From positions 1 through 33,131 of the IMG/VR virus record IMGVR_UViG_3300046009_014026: a DNA stretch of 33,131 nt. The stretch is one strand, 5' to 3'. Shown here piece after piece: positions 8,733-15,501 of this stretch. The notes beneath the pieces were generated by a model. The model did no database searches and was not told the DNA's origin. It was given only the letters and a program-made list of their open reading frames with translations. This DNA comes from a virus. Position 1 is the first letter of the stretch. Each line of letters starts with the position of its first letter. Made by a program: the position numbers and the translations under genes.

Positions 8733-9328
8733 TCTGCTGGTTCAGTTTTTTTCGATCTTTTTTTTATAGGGTCGATTTCATCTGCTCTTTTTCTAAGCTT
8801 TTGTGCTTCTTTAAATAAAGAGTCTGCCTTTGATCGAAGTTCAGACGCTGACATTTTTGTTATGTCAATTTCTTCCACCACCTTAATTGGCTCTTCAATT
8901 TTTGGTTTTTCTTTATTCTTAGATTTTTCAGATTTTGACTCTTTTTTACCATCTGTTATAGCCAGATCTTCGAGCTTTACACCTTTTTGTTCTGCTATAA
9001 GATTATTCAACTCATCTAATTGGAGAGAAGTTTGAGGAGTTGGGGTAACTAAAACATCACTAGTTGCTACTTTTGTTAGTAATCCACGAGAATGAAGCCA
9101 TGCTAACATGTTACTTCCGTCTTGGAAACTTCTAACAGCCATAATATCTGCGAATTCATTTGCTTGTTGACCACTTGGATCTTGAATCAAATCCATCAAA
9201 GAATTATGATAAGCCTCACCTAACTTGGAAGTCCCTACAACTAAGGCACTATGTGGATCGCCTGGTAAAGTTCTATATGCTATAACAACTTTTGCGTTGT
9301 TATTTTTCATTTTTCCTACATGTTTCAT
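8729..9328 (-). CDS. Conserved phage protein with charged coiled-coil tail (199 aa)
   Basis: Function not recognised. Residues 1-110 look folded: 'AKVVIAYRTLPGDPHSALVV', 'LMDLIQDPSGQQANEFAD' and 'GSNMLAWLHSRGLL'. From about 125 onward the chain is a low-complexity Lys/Glu linker, then a probable helix 'MSASELRSKADSLFKEAQKL' (about 159-178) and a basic end. I recall homologues of the folded part in cyanophage-type genomes without known function. Two in-frame ATGs, codons 1 and 7, both have AGGA upstream at fitting distances; the first is used here. It lies upstream of and coupled to DHFR. Confidence 0.7.
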   Translation of the reverse strand: MKHVGKMKNNNAKVVIAYRTLPGDPHSALVVGTSKLGEAYHNSLMDLIQDPSGQQANEFADIMAVRSFQDGSNMLAWLHSRGLLTKVATSDVLVTPTPQTSLQLDELNNLIAEQKGVKLEDLAITDGKKESKSEKSKNKEKPKIEEPIKVVEEIDITKMSASELRSKADSLFKEAQKLRKRADEIDPIKKRSKKTEPAE

Positions 9329-9342
9329 AGTTTCATCCTATA

Positions 9343-9537
9343 TTATTGTTTTGTGGTTACTGAACTTAAAAAATTATTTACACGGTCATAAACAGTACCT
9401 ACTGCTGATAGTTCATTAGCCATAAATGCTCCTCTTTTCACAGCAGTTTCAACCAATGTTTTTAAAGCATGAAGGTCTGATAATGAAAGTTCCGGTGCTT
9501 TAGTTTCAGTTTCTTGATTAGTATTTTCGTTTTCCAT
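9343..9537 (-). CDS. Small conserved phage protein (64 aa)
   Basis: Function unknown. The start is set at the ATG at 9537 because AGAAAGGA stands just before it; a more upstream in-frame ATG at 9564 would overlap the preceding gene and has no better site. The N-terminus is acidic and disordered ('NENTNQETETKAPE'). The core 'LSLSDLHALKTLVETAVKRG' followed by 'AVGTVYDRVNNFLSSV' is predicted helical. I recall this core as a small family in T4-like marine phages. It sits in the MoxR-VWA to ThyA run, so it may be co-expressed with these genes. Confidence 0.7.
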   Translation of the reverse strand: MENENTNQETETKAPELSLSDLHALKTLVETAVKRGAFMANELSAVGTVYDRVNNFLSSVTTKQ

Positions 9538-9539
9538 TT

Positions 9540-9836
9540 TTATCCTTTCTGAATATGTGGGCATGAGATTAAAAACATAGTCAAATCGTTAGCATCTTCA
9601 AACCCTATTTCAATTACAGTAACAATTTTATTTTCGTGATTTAATTTCATTGTTTCCTCAATTGAATACCTACTATTTAAGTTATTTGAAATCCAATGTT
9701 CTATAATTTTGGAATTGTATGATTCATTAATTATTCTATTTTTTAATTGGAACTTATGAAAATGTTGGGGCATGAATTTAACTTTTCTTGCTCCCAACAC
9801 ATTCAGCGAATTAACAGTAGATTGTCTCAGGGACAT
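9540..9836 (-). CDS. Hypothetical protein (98 aa)
   Basis: Not recognised. The ATG at 9836 lies two bases past the stop of the VWA gene and is chosen over a TTG two codons upstream. There is no clear ribosome binding site, so it probably depends on reinitiation after the VWA protein. Residues include 'KFMPQHFHKFQLKNRIINES' and the beta-like 'ENKIVTVIEIGFEDANDLTM' near the end. It is basic at the N-terminus and has no membrane segment. Its consistent place behind the VWA gene suggests co-regulation, but no role can be assigned. Confidence 0.6.
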   Translation of the reverse strand: MSLRQSTVNSLNVLGARKVKFMPQHFHKFQLKNRIINESYNSKIIEHWISNNLNSRYSIEETMKLNHENKIVTVIEIGFEDANDLTMFLISCPHIQKG

Positions 9837-9838
9837 TT

Positions 9839-11062
9839 TCAATCATCATAATAAGCTACTTGACCAAATGGTGGAACAATCGATTTAGTTCCATGGATGA
9901 TAAACAACGTATCACAATAGTCTTCGTCGCCCCATGAGCTACCTGGATAACCATCAGTGAACATAATAAACTTCTTTGGTTCAATATCATTTGATTTCAT
10001 GAAATCCCAATTGGCCTCGAATAAGGTTCCTCCACCACCAACGACTTGATACTCGTCAATATCTTCTGAATTATCTGAAGTAAATTCTTGATGGTTGTAA
10101 ACTTTAGTATCAAAACACCAAATATTAATTTTAAAATCAGTAAATTGTTGCATAATGCCTTTTACTTCGGTAATAAAGTCAGATGCTTGTTCGTTGCTAA
10201 TACTTCCACTCATGTCGATAGCAATACTTACATCGATTGTTTCTTCATTCATCATTCCAGGCAAAACAGCACCACAGTGTTGGCTTTTCCTATTTGGCTT
10301 ACTAAAGGAAAAATTACTTTTTACAATACTTTGAATATTCATTCTCAGCATCTCTTTCCAATCCATTTTTGGCTCTGTAATACCCTTAATTAGTCTTTCA
10401 ACACCTGCTGGAACTTTTCCTGCTTCAACACTTTGATAAGCGGCAATCATAGCTTCCTTAACTTCTTCACGAATTTTTTCGCGTTCACTTTCAGAAATTT
10501 TAGGACGACCATCTTCACCATCACCATCACCATCTAGGTGCTCATCAAGTAATACCATTCCACTAACCGTAATTTTTTTAGCATTCTTAGAAATGTCTTC
10601 ATAAATTTCTTCGTAGCTTTTATTTCGATATTTGTTATCTTGAAAAATTTTTATGAATTTAGGAACGATTCCAATTTTTTCATCAACAAGAATTTGATTA
10701 ACAGCAAAATCTGCCGCGATGTTGCTTAAAATAGGATCTCTATGTTCTCGTCTACCCATATGATCAAACACATTATGAAGAACTTCATGCGCGAATCCAA
10801 ATTCACATTCTTTAGTGGTCAGTTTATCTACAAATCCATTGTTGTAATAAAAATCTCTACCATCGGTAGCAAGAGTTTGACACCAATCACTAGCGTCTAT
10901 CAATCTCATTCTAGTAGTCATGTTTCCAAAGAAAGGATGCTTTAGCAAGAGAGCAATTCTAGCAGTTGTGAGTTTTTCAATAATTTTTGTTTTTTCACTA
11001 GCAGAAAATTGCTTTTTTGACCAATCATCGTTTGAAATTTTTTCTTGTTTAGATACAGCCAT
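9839..11062 (-). CDS. VWA-domain protein with metallopeptidase-like N-terminus (407 aa)
   Basis: Two-part protein of the type annotated as putative metallopeptidase plus VWA-like domain (DUF2201 family, from memory). The N-terminal part has 'FAHEVLHNVFDH' (90-101), a zincin HExxH motif with His92, Glu93 and His96. An acidic linker 'DGDGDGEDG' (176-184) precedes the C-terminal VWA fold, whose metal site residues are intact: 'DMSGS' (283-287), Thr346 in 'GGGGT' and Asp370 in 'TDG'. The VWA part should bind a divalent cation and partner proteins. MoxR ATPases typically pair with VWA proteins, and one lies just upstream at 11602-12687. It has its own sigma70-type promoter and a GGAG ribosome binding site. 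Whether it cleaves protein is open. Confidence 0.85.
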   Translation of the reverse strand: MAVSKQEKISNDDWSKKQFSASEKTKIIEKLTTARIALLLKHPFFGNMTTRMRLIDASDWCQTLATDGRDFYYNNGFVDKLTTKECEFGFAHEVLHNVFDHMGRREHRDPILSNIAADFAVNQILVDEKIGIVPKFIKIFQDNKYRNKSYEEIYEDISKNAKKITVSGMVLLDEHLDGDGDGEDGRPKISESEREKIREEVKEAMIAAYQSVEAGKVPAGVERLIKGITEPKMDWKEMLRMNIQSIVKSNFSFSKPNRKSQHCGAVLPGMMNEETIDVSIAIDMSGSISNEQASDFITEVKGIMQQFTDFKINIWCFDTKVYNHQEFTSDNSEDIDEYQVVGGGGTLFEANWDFMKSNDIEPKKFIMFTDGYPGSSWGDEDYCDTLFIIHGTKSIVPPFGQVAYYDD

Positions 11063-11087
11063 GGTTAATACTCCAGTTACACATTCG

Positions 11088-11116
11088 ATTATAGATCAGC
11101 TATTATAATTTGTCAA
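11088..11116 (-). promoter_or_regulatory. Sigma70-type promoter for the VWA gene
   Basis: On the minus strand TTGACA (11111-11116), a 17-base spacer and TATAAT (11088-11093): a perfect consensus at optimal spacing. It lies 26 bases before the ATG at 11062. A strong early promoter read by host RNA polymerase is expected; it would drive the run down to thymidylate synthase. Confidence 0.85.
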
Positions 11117-11124
11117 TAATATTC

Positions 11125-11541
11125 TTAATCATTCAAATATTGATTTTTACTAAGTTTATCAATTAACTCGTAAACAAATTCATGATCTAATTCAGTATCA
11201 CCATCCTCGAAAGGTAAGACATCTACAGAATCATTTTTAACGTCATACCAGACATAAATACATACTTCTTCAGATGGTCTATGTACCAGAGCCCATGGGG
11301 TTTGATCATGTTCCGGAAATTCTTCTCCGTTTAGTGAATCTTTATGAACGAAAACTGCGAATGACATTGAATCGTAATCATCATTTTCATTCGTTTCTTC
11401 ATTATATCCATAGCCATCAAAAATAATTTTTACACCCAATGGGGAATCACCACTTTCATTACCAGGACGAATTATTCCGTCATCCATAGTCAAAATAAAT
11501 TCACGTACCCAATCTTCAACAATTTCACTATAATCTGTCAT
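11125..11541 (-). CDS. Acidic hypothetical protein between MoxR and VWA genes (138 aa)
   Basis: Start at ATG 11541 with GGAA seven bases upstream; an in-frame TTG four codons earlier is less likely. The protein is strongly acidic, with 'NEETNENDDYDSMSFAVFVH' (about 46-65) and 'DVLPFEDGDTELDHEFVYEL' (about 106-125). A likely fold is one beta-rich domain containing 'PWALVHRPSEEVCIYVWYD'. The function is not recognised. It could be a partner of the MoxR/VWA pair, since it sits between them, but nothing in the sequence proves this. The MoxR terminator lies just upstream and no strong promoter is visible in the 38-base gap. Confidence 0.65.
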   Translation of the reverse strand: MTDYSEIVEDWVREFILTMDDGIIRPGNESGDSPLGVKIIFDGYGYNEETNENDDYDSMSFAVFVHKDSLNGEEFPEHDQTPWALVHRPSEEVCIYVWYDVKNDSVDVLPFEDGDTELDHEFVYELIDKLSKNQYLND

Positions 11542-11578
11542 AATGTTTTCCAAAAATTAAAAATATAAAAATTTAGAT

Positions 11579-11600
11579 AAAAGGCCCTTGCGGGCCTTTT
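11579..11600 (-). terminator. Rho-independent terminator after the MoxR gene
   Basis: A perfect 9-base-pair stem, AAAAGGCCC with GGGCCTTTT, lies two bases past the MoxR stop. Read on the minus strand the loop is GCAA, a stable GNRA tetraloop, and the 3' arm runs into TTTTATC. The reverse reading gives loop TTGC, so minus-strand use is favoured. It is the GC-richest hairpin seen in the window. Confidence 0.85.
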
Positions 11601-11601
11601 A

Positions 11602-12687
11602 TCATGACTCCATTGCTTGGACGATATATTTACCGTACTTGGCATGGAATTTATCAAAGTTTTTCAATTTGGTAGTATCAAACGGAAGGTTATACGTACT
11701 AAGAGCAGTTTTAGCTCCCATTACCACAATTTCAGTTGGAAAGTTATCCATTATAAAAGAGAAGAAATAATCAGACATTTCATGCCAGTTTTTGACCTTT
11801 TTACGATTTGCTTCTTGAAGTTCATAGCAAAGACTGATCGTCAACGAGTACATTGCGGAAATTTCTTTGATGTCACACTTTGTGATCTTGCCAGAAAGAA
11901 CAAGTTCAGGCTTTGGCATTTGTTTGGCGATTTTACGATGGGCCATAAACTTAACAGCAAGACCATCACCCACTGCTCCAGCAATAAGATTATTAAGAGT
12001 TTTGTCACTAATATCTTCATCATCGCTAAGAAGTTCACTCACAAAACTCCAAGAACGAGGAGTAGCAAAACTCTTACTGGCAGACTTAGGATCAAAATCG
12101 TATAGATCTTGCTTAGCAAATCCAACATAACCAATTACTTGTTCATGAACGTGATTCTTGACAGCCCACTGATGCCAGTCATCATGATCAACACGGAGTT
12201 CTAGGTGAATAAAACGGTTAGCAAGAGGTGCTGGCATACGATAAGTAACACCCTTGTCACTTTCACGGTTTCCTGCGGCAACAATACTTACCTTTGGGGG
12301 AAGTTGATAAGTTCCAACTCTACGGTTTAGAATAAGTTGATAAGCCGCTGCCTGAGTTGCTGGAGCAGCAGAATTAAGTTCGTCAAGGAAAAGAATGCTA
12401 TCATCTTCCATATCAGTCGGGAATTCCATTGGAGGAGCCCAAGACATGGAATTACTGTTGGAGTTGTAATAAGGAATACCCTTGATATCAGTAGGTTCCC
12501 ACAATGATAGGCGAACGTCAATAACATTACGTTTTTGTTCTTCACCAATCTGTTTCACAACGTCACTTTTTCCAATACCAGGAGGTCCCCACATGAATAC
12601 TGGACGGTTTTTCTTCATACATTTGGTAATAGCAGTCTTTGCTTCGTTAGGCCCAACAGTACGGGACGCGACAATTTTCTCAGCCAT
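11602..12687 (-). CDS. MoxR-type AAA+ ATPase (361 aa)
   Basis: AAA+ ATPase of the MoxR/AAA_5 group. These work as chaperone-like remodelling machines together with VWA proteins. Walker A is 'GPPGIGKS' (34-41), Walker B 'ILFLDEL' (98-104, Asp102 and Glu103). A sensor-like 'VAAGNRESD' and 'PAPLANRF', with the expected arginine, follow. The C-terminal 130 residues are helical. Start chosen at ATG 12687, with AGAGAG six bases upstream, giving N-terminus 'MAEKIVASRTVGPNEAKTAI'; further-upstream frames run through the promoter. It has its own sigma70 promoter and ends in a strong terminator, so it is a single-gene unit. The VWA partner follows two genes on. Confidence 0.9.
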   Translation of the reverse strand: MAEKIVASRTVGPNEAKTAITKCMKKNRPVFMWGPPGIGKSDVVKQIGEEQKRNVIDVRLSLWEPTDIKGIPYYNSNSNSMSWAPPMEFPTDMEDDSILFLDELNSAAPATQAAAYQLILNRRVGTYQLPPKVSIVAAGNRESDKGVTYRMPAPLANRFIHLELRVDHDDWHQWAVKNHVHEQVIGYVGFAKQDLYDFDPKSASKSFATPRSWSFVSELLSDDEDISDKTLNNLIAGAVGDGLAVKFMAHRKIAKQMPKPELVLSGKITKCDIKEISAMYSLTISLCYELQEANRKKVKNWHEMSDYFFSFIMDNFPTEIVVMGAKTALSTYNLPFDTTKLKNFDKFHAKYGKYIVQAMES

Positions 12688-12743
12688 AAATAACTCTCTT
12701 TCTGTGATTATGTTTAAGGGTTTGTTGTGTATCAACGATGTCC

Positions 12744-12772
12744 ATTGTAGCACCGTCATAATTTACTGTCAA
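12744..12772 (-). promoter_or_regulatory. Sigma70-type promoter for the MoxR gene
   Basis: Minus strand TTGACA (12767-12772), 17-base spacer, TACAAT (12744-12749). The -35 box overlaps the end of the 126-aa gene. The leader to the ATG at 12687 is about 50 bases and ends with a good ribosome binding site. Confidence 0.85.
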
Positions 12773-13136
12773 GAATCTTGGCTTTATTATGAGTAAATTT
12801 TTCTAAATCACAATCATATAAAATTAATTCGATTGCTGTACGTTCATCAAAAACGTATATCCAATTTCTGGTTAAATAAAATGGAGAATTTATAAAATTA
12901 TCTAGACGAACAATTAAACGATTATTACAAACAATCGTTTTTGATAATTTTATCTTGTAGATTTTTATATTGGCTTTTGAAAATGCTTCAAAGCCCTGCT
13001 CAGTTAATCCCAATCCACCAGAATTTTTATCTAAAATATTTCTCCACCAATGGATTAAATATTTTTTTAAATTCTTTTCATCGGATGGGAGAGCAAGTTC
13101 ATCAAGGATGAATTTTGTTAAATTTATTTTGTTCAT
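12756..13136 (-). CDS. Conserved phage protein (126 aa)
   Basis: Function unknown. It belongs, from memory, to a family common in T4-like cyanophages, recognised by 'HWWRNILDKNSGGLGLTEQG' (29-48), 'FINSPFYLTRNWIYVFDE' in the second half and a final hydrophobic 'AIELILYDCDL'. It is probably a small globular alpha/beta protein. The ATG at 13136 has no ribosome binding site but is preceded, six bases away, by the late-type octamer AATAAATA. Its end overlaps the MoxR promoter. Confidence 0.75.
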   Translation of the reverse strand: MNKINLTKFILDELALPSDEKNLKKYLIHWWRNILDKNSGGLGLTEQGFEAFSKANIKIYKIKLSKTIVCNNRLIVRLDNFINSPFYLTRNWIYVFDERTAIELILYDCDLEKFTHNKAKILDSKL

Positions 13137-13142
13137 CGCAAA

Positions 13143-13150
13143 TATTTATT
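13143..13150 (-). promoter_or_regulatory. Candidate late promoter octamer next to a start codon
   Basis: AATAAATA on the minus strand (7 of 8 to TATAAATA) lies six bases before the ATG at 13136 of a gene without a ribosome binding site. Transcription would start at about the ATG. Chance occurrence is possible in this AT-rich DNA. Confidence 0.35.
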
Positions 13151-13173
13151 TTTATGCGATATTGAAAAATAAA

Positions 13174-13461
13174 TTATTCGTTTACTTTTTCACCTTTTGT
13201 TAGTTTGTATACTGAAAAATCTTTACAAGCATATTGTTTATTAAGCTTTTCGGCTAAATTAAACGCATGACCAGCATTAGAGAAAGAAATTTTTTTATAT
13301 TTAGGACTTATTTTATTTGTTAAATAATTCGAAACCTTAATATTTATTGGTTTATCTTTATAAAATACTGCCCATATAGCTTCCGCTTCTAGTATTTCTT
13401 CAATTTTATACGTTTTTTTATTAGTAATTTCTAATAATACTTTAGGCTTTGGACGACTCAC
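13174..13461 (-). CDS. Conserved phage protein (95 aa), GTG start
   Basis: Start codon is GTG at 13461, with AGGAG six bases upstream. An ATG one base earlier, out of frame, reads straight into TGA. The sequence 'MSRPKPKVLLEITNKKTYKI' followed by 'AEAIWAVFYKDKPINIK' and 'KKISFSNAGHAFNLAEKLNK' (about 56-75) matches a small family I recall from cyanophages, with no known role. It is basic and soluble. It lies in a row of small conserved genes between RNase H and MoxR. Confidence 0.75.
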   Translation of the reverse strand: MSRPKPKVLLEITNKKTYKIEEILEAEAIWAVFYKDKPINIKVSNYLTNKISPKYKKISFSNAGHAFNLAEKLNKQYACKDFSVYKLTKGEKVNE

Positions 13462-13485
13462 ATTTAGCTCCTAATTAACTACTAG

Positions 13486-13493
13486 TATTTATT
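13486..13493 (-). promoter_or_regulatory. Candidate late promoter octamer
   Basis: AATAAATA on the minus strand (7 of 8) stands 24 bases before the GTG start at 13461 and overlaps the preceding stop codon. A transcript from it would carry a short leader containing the AGGAG ribosome binding site. Confidence 0.3.
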
Positions 13494-13713
13494 AAAATTT
13501 ACCTCCATTGAAGTTTACTGTTATATTATCTTTAGTATTATCTGTAATTTTTTTATCTAAATCACCTGCCAACCTAGTCATGACGACTGATAAACTATTT
13601 TGAAGATCTGAAACTTCTTTTATAGAAAGAACTAAGTTTTTCTGATTTGATTTTAATGCTACTCTTGCTTTGTCTAAGAAATCTTCAATTGGTATTGTGT
13701 TCAAGTTTTTCAT
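13492..13713 (-). CDS. Small conserved phage protein (73 aa)
   Basis: Function unknown. Sequence 'MKNLNTIPIEDFLDKARVAL' then 'KNLVLSIKEVSDLQNSLSVV' predicts two helices and a short beta end 'NITVNFNGGKF'. I recall the 'IP.EDF.DK' start in a small family of T4-like marine phages. The ATG at 13713 lies 29 bases inside the end of the upstream gene and has only a weak ribosome binding site, so coupling by overlap is likely. Confidence 0.65.
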   Translation of the reverse strand: MKNLNTIPIEDFLDKARVALKSNQKNLVLSIKEVSDLQNSLSVVMTRLAGDLDKKITDNTKDNITVNFNGGKF

Positions 13714-14191
13714 TTTTTAAAAGTTCAACAAGTTTTATTTTTAATTCTTCCTCTGTTTTGAATGGTCCATGAAAAGAATTTCTGTCTATAGTTATAAGTT
13801 TAGGACAAAAATTTTTAACCCATCCTTTTTTTAATTTTATTAAATAATAACCAGCACAATAGTAGCTTTGACTTTTATTACGTTTTAAAAATAATGGAAG
13901 TTTTTTCTTTAAATTAAAAACGGGTTCAAACGGTTTTGTTTTACATGGATAGTCATAAATTTTATAACTTTCTTTATTTGAATTTATTTTTACTACTGGA
14001 TGTGTTTTATTAAATTCTATTCCTATATTTTTTTCAAAATCTGAAATATTATTTATTTCAATTTTTTTACCACGTTTTAGAAAAAAAAATTTATTTTGTT
14101 CTCTAATAATAGAACCTATTTTATTTTTATTATTTGTCAATAGCCATTCTTTGTTTTTAACAAGTGATTTTGTTTCTATATTCATATTCAT
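13685..14191 (-). CDS. Conserved basic phage protein next to RNase H (168 aa)
   Basis: Function unknown. The N-terminal half is Lys/Asn-rich. The C-terminal half has 'FNLKKKLPLFLKRNKSQSYY', 'CAGYYLIKLKKGWVKNFCPK' and 'NSFHGPFKTEEELK', a pattern I recall in marine T4-like phages close to the replication genes. The start ATG overlaps the RNase H stop by four bases (ATGA), with a second ATG two codons later. The high positive charge would suit nucleic-acid binding, which is only an inference. Confidence 0.7.
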   Translation of the reverse strand: MNMNIETKSLVKNKEWLLTNNKNKIGSIIREQNKFFFLKRGKKIEINNISDFEKNIGIEFNKTHPVVKINSNKESYKIYDYPCKTKPFEPVFNLKKKLPLFLKRNKSQSYYCAGYYLIKLKKGWVKNFCPKLITIDRNSFHGPFKTEEELKIKLVELLKNEKLEHNTN

Positions 14192-15177
14192 TTTTTATAA
14201 GTCATTGTTAATGGTTCAGCATATGAGGTTATTTGTTCGGAAATTTTATTAAGTTCAAATTCTGAACAAAACTTCATAAGTCTAACTCCCACTTGAGAAA
14301 TTGTTTTTGGATTTTCCATGTGATTTTTTATTGTATTATTGATTTTTTCTTTAATATGATCTGGTTGGGCTTTAAGATCAATCAAGGTAACATTTCTGTT
14401 ATAATCATCAATAACTCTGTGTTCTATTTTATCATGGTCAATCCATCTTTGGAGCATTAGATTATTCCAATTGTAACCTTTTGTTTTTCTATCTTGAAAT
14501 GCTTCGATAAGTCCAACTCTATTTTTAGATCCTTTTTCTCTAACACCAGGATAAGCAGAAAAAATATTATCGCTGGAATCTCCACGAATACATTTTTCAA
14601 AAAGAATCCATTCAGGATTGGGGGCAGATTTTTCTTTTTTAGTTTTGGAGTCCATAACCATTTTACCTTTACTATCGAAAAATCCATTGATAGTAGTAGT
14701 TATTTCAGTAACTCCATTATACTGTTTTACATTTGGCGCAATTAATTGTGCGAAATCACTATCAGTTGAATTGATTACATGATTATCATTAGGGTGATGT
14801 TGAATCCACCCTGAAATCAAATCATCCGCCTCTAATTCAGGATCATGTAAAACTGTACAGTTTGTTTTTTCTTTGAGAAAATTTTGAAAATTTTGAAAAG
14901 TTTCCCACAAAATTTTATTTTCTTCAAGTTCAGCAGGGGAAAGTTTTTCTTCTGCTTCTTTACGATTTCTTTTGTATGGAGCATAAAAATCTTTACGCCA
15001 ACTTCTTCCTTCAAGACAGACTACTGTATGTGTTGCGTTAAAATCTTTCCAGGATTTTCTGATAGAACTCAAAACAATATGTAGAGACATTCCAGTTTTT
15101 TCTTCAATAGAACCTCTTACAACATGCATGCTTCTAAAAAAAACGTTAGCAAGATCAACTAAAAGATAAGTTTCCAT
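14188..15177 (-). CDS. rnh: RNase H / 5'-3' exonuclease of the T4 Rnh type (329 aa)
   Basis: FEN-family nuclease that removes RNA primers and 5' flaps during lagging-strand synthesis. Acidic metal-binding positions are in place: Asp8 in 'LVDLANVFFRS', 'LEADDL' (115-120, Glu116, Asp118, Asp119), 'STDSDF' (137-142, Asp139, Asp141) and 'RGDSSDN' (198-204, Asp200, Asp203). The helix-hairpin-helix-like 'AYPGVREKGSKNR' follows. It is 329 aa, slightly longer than T4 Rnh (about 305). It starts two bases after the preceding stop with no clear ribosome binding site. It shares an operon with the glycosyltransferase and small proteins downstream of the clamp. Confidence 0.92.
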   Translation of the reverse strand: METYLLVDLANVFFRSMHVVRGSIEEKTGMSLHIVLSSIRKSWKDFNATHTVVCLEGRSWRKDFYAPYKRNRKEAEEKLSPAELEENKILWETFQNFQNFLKEKTNCTVLHDPELEADDLISGWIQHHPNDNHVINSTDSDFAQLIAPNVKQYNGVTEITTTINGFFDSKGKMVMDSKTKKEKSAPNPEWILFEKCIRGDSSDNIFSAYPGVREKGSKNRVGLIEAFQDRKTKGYNWNNLMLQRWIDHDKIEHRVIDDYNRNVTLIDLKAQPDHIKEKINNTIKNHMENPKTISQVGVRLMKFCSEFELNKISEQITSYAEPLTMTYKK

Positions 15178-15179
15178 AT

Positions 15180-15500
15180 TTAAATATCTGAAAGAGTTTT
15201 GTTTACTGATCCACTACCACGGTTTTCCATGTCAACACCTATTTCTGAACCAATATTTTTACATAATTCAGAAAACCACATGTCAACAATTTCTTCTTCG
15301 GTATTACCTTTATAACCAGCTTTTCTCAATTCTAGAATAAAATACTCATTCCAGTCAAGTTCAAAGAACCCATTTTTGATGTTTTCTTTGTTTATATGCG
15401 TACCTGAGACATTAATCCAAGGTTCTTTCGCTAAAGTAGCTTTTTCTTTAGGACTAATGTTTTTTTTATCGAAAAACTTTTTAAAAAATTTGTTTAACAT
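15180..15500 (-). CDS. Conserved phage protein (106 aa)
   Basis: Function unknown. The ATG at 15500, one base past the glycosyltransferase stop, is preferred to an in-frame upstream start that overlaps that gene by 47 bases. A basic N-terminal helix 'MLNKFFKKFFDKK' is followed by a conserved core 'KEPWINVSGTHINKENIKNG' and 'FFELDWNEYFILELRKAGY', known to me from cyanophage-type genomes. The C-terminus 'ENRGSGSVNKTLSDI' looks flexible. Stop-start proximity suggests reinitiation. Confidence 0.75.
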   Translation of the reverse strand: MLNKFFKKFFDKKNISPKEKATLAKEPWINVSGTHINKENIKNGFFELDWNEYFILELRKAGYKGNTEEEIVDMWFSELCKNIGSEIGVDMENRGSGSVNKTLSDI

Positions 15501-15501
15501 A

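Noticed and set aside
11617-12796. Several open frames antisense or out of frame within the MoxR gene
   Set aside because: All lie over the conserved ATPase frame, with no start signals or family resemblance.
13135-13160. ATCGCA/TGCGAT inverted repeat as a terminator
   Set aside because: Six-base stem with a 14-base AT loop and no T tract; more likely chance around the late-type octamer.
14457-15084. Additional frames within RNase H on both strands
   Set aside because: Low-complexity Lys/Phe/Ile translations arising from AT-rich codons; RNase H motifs are continuous in the main frame.
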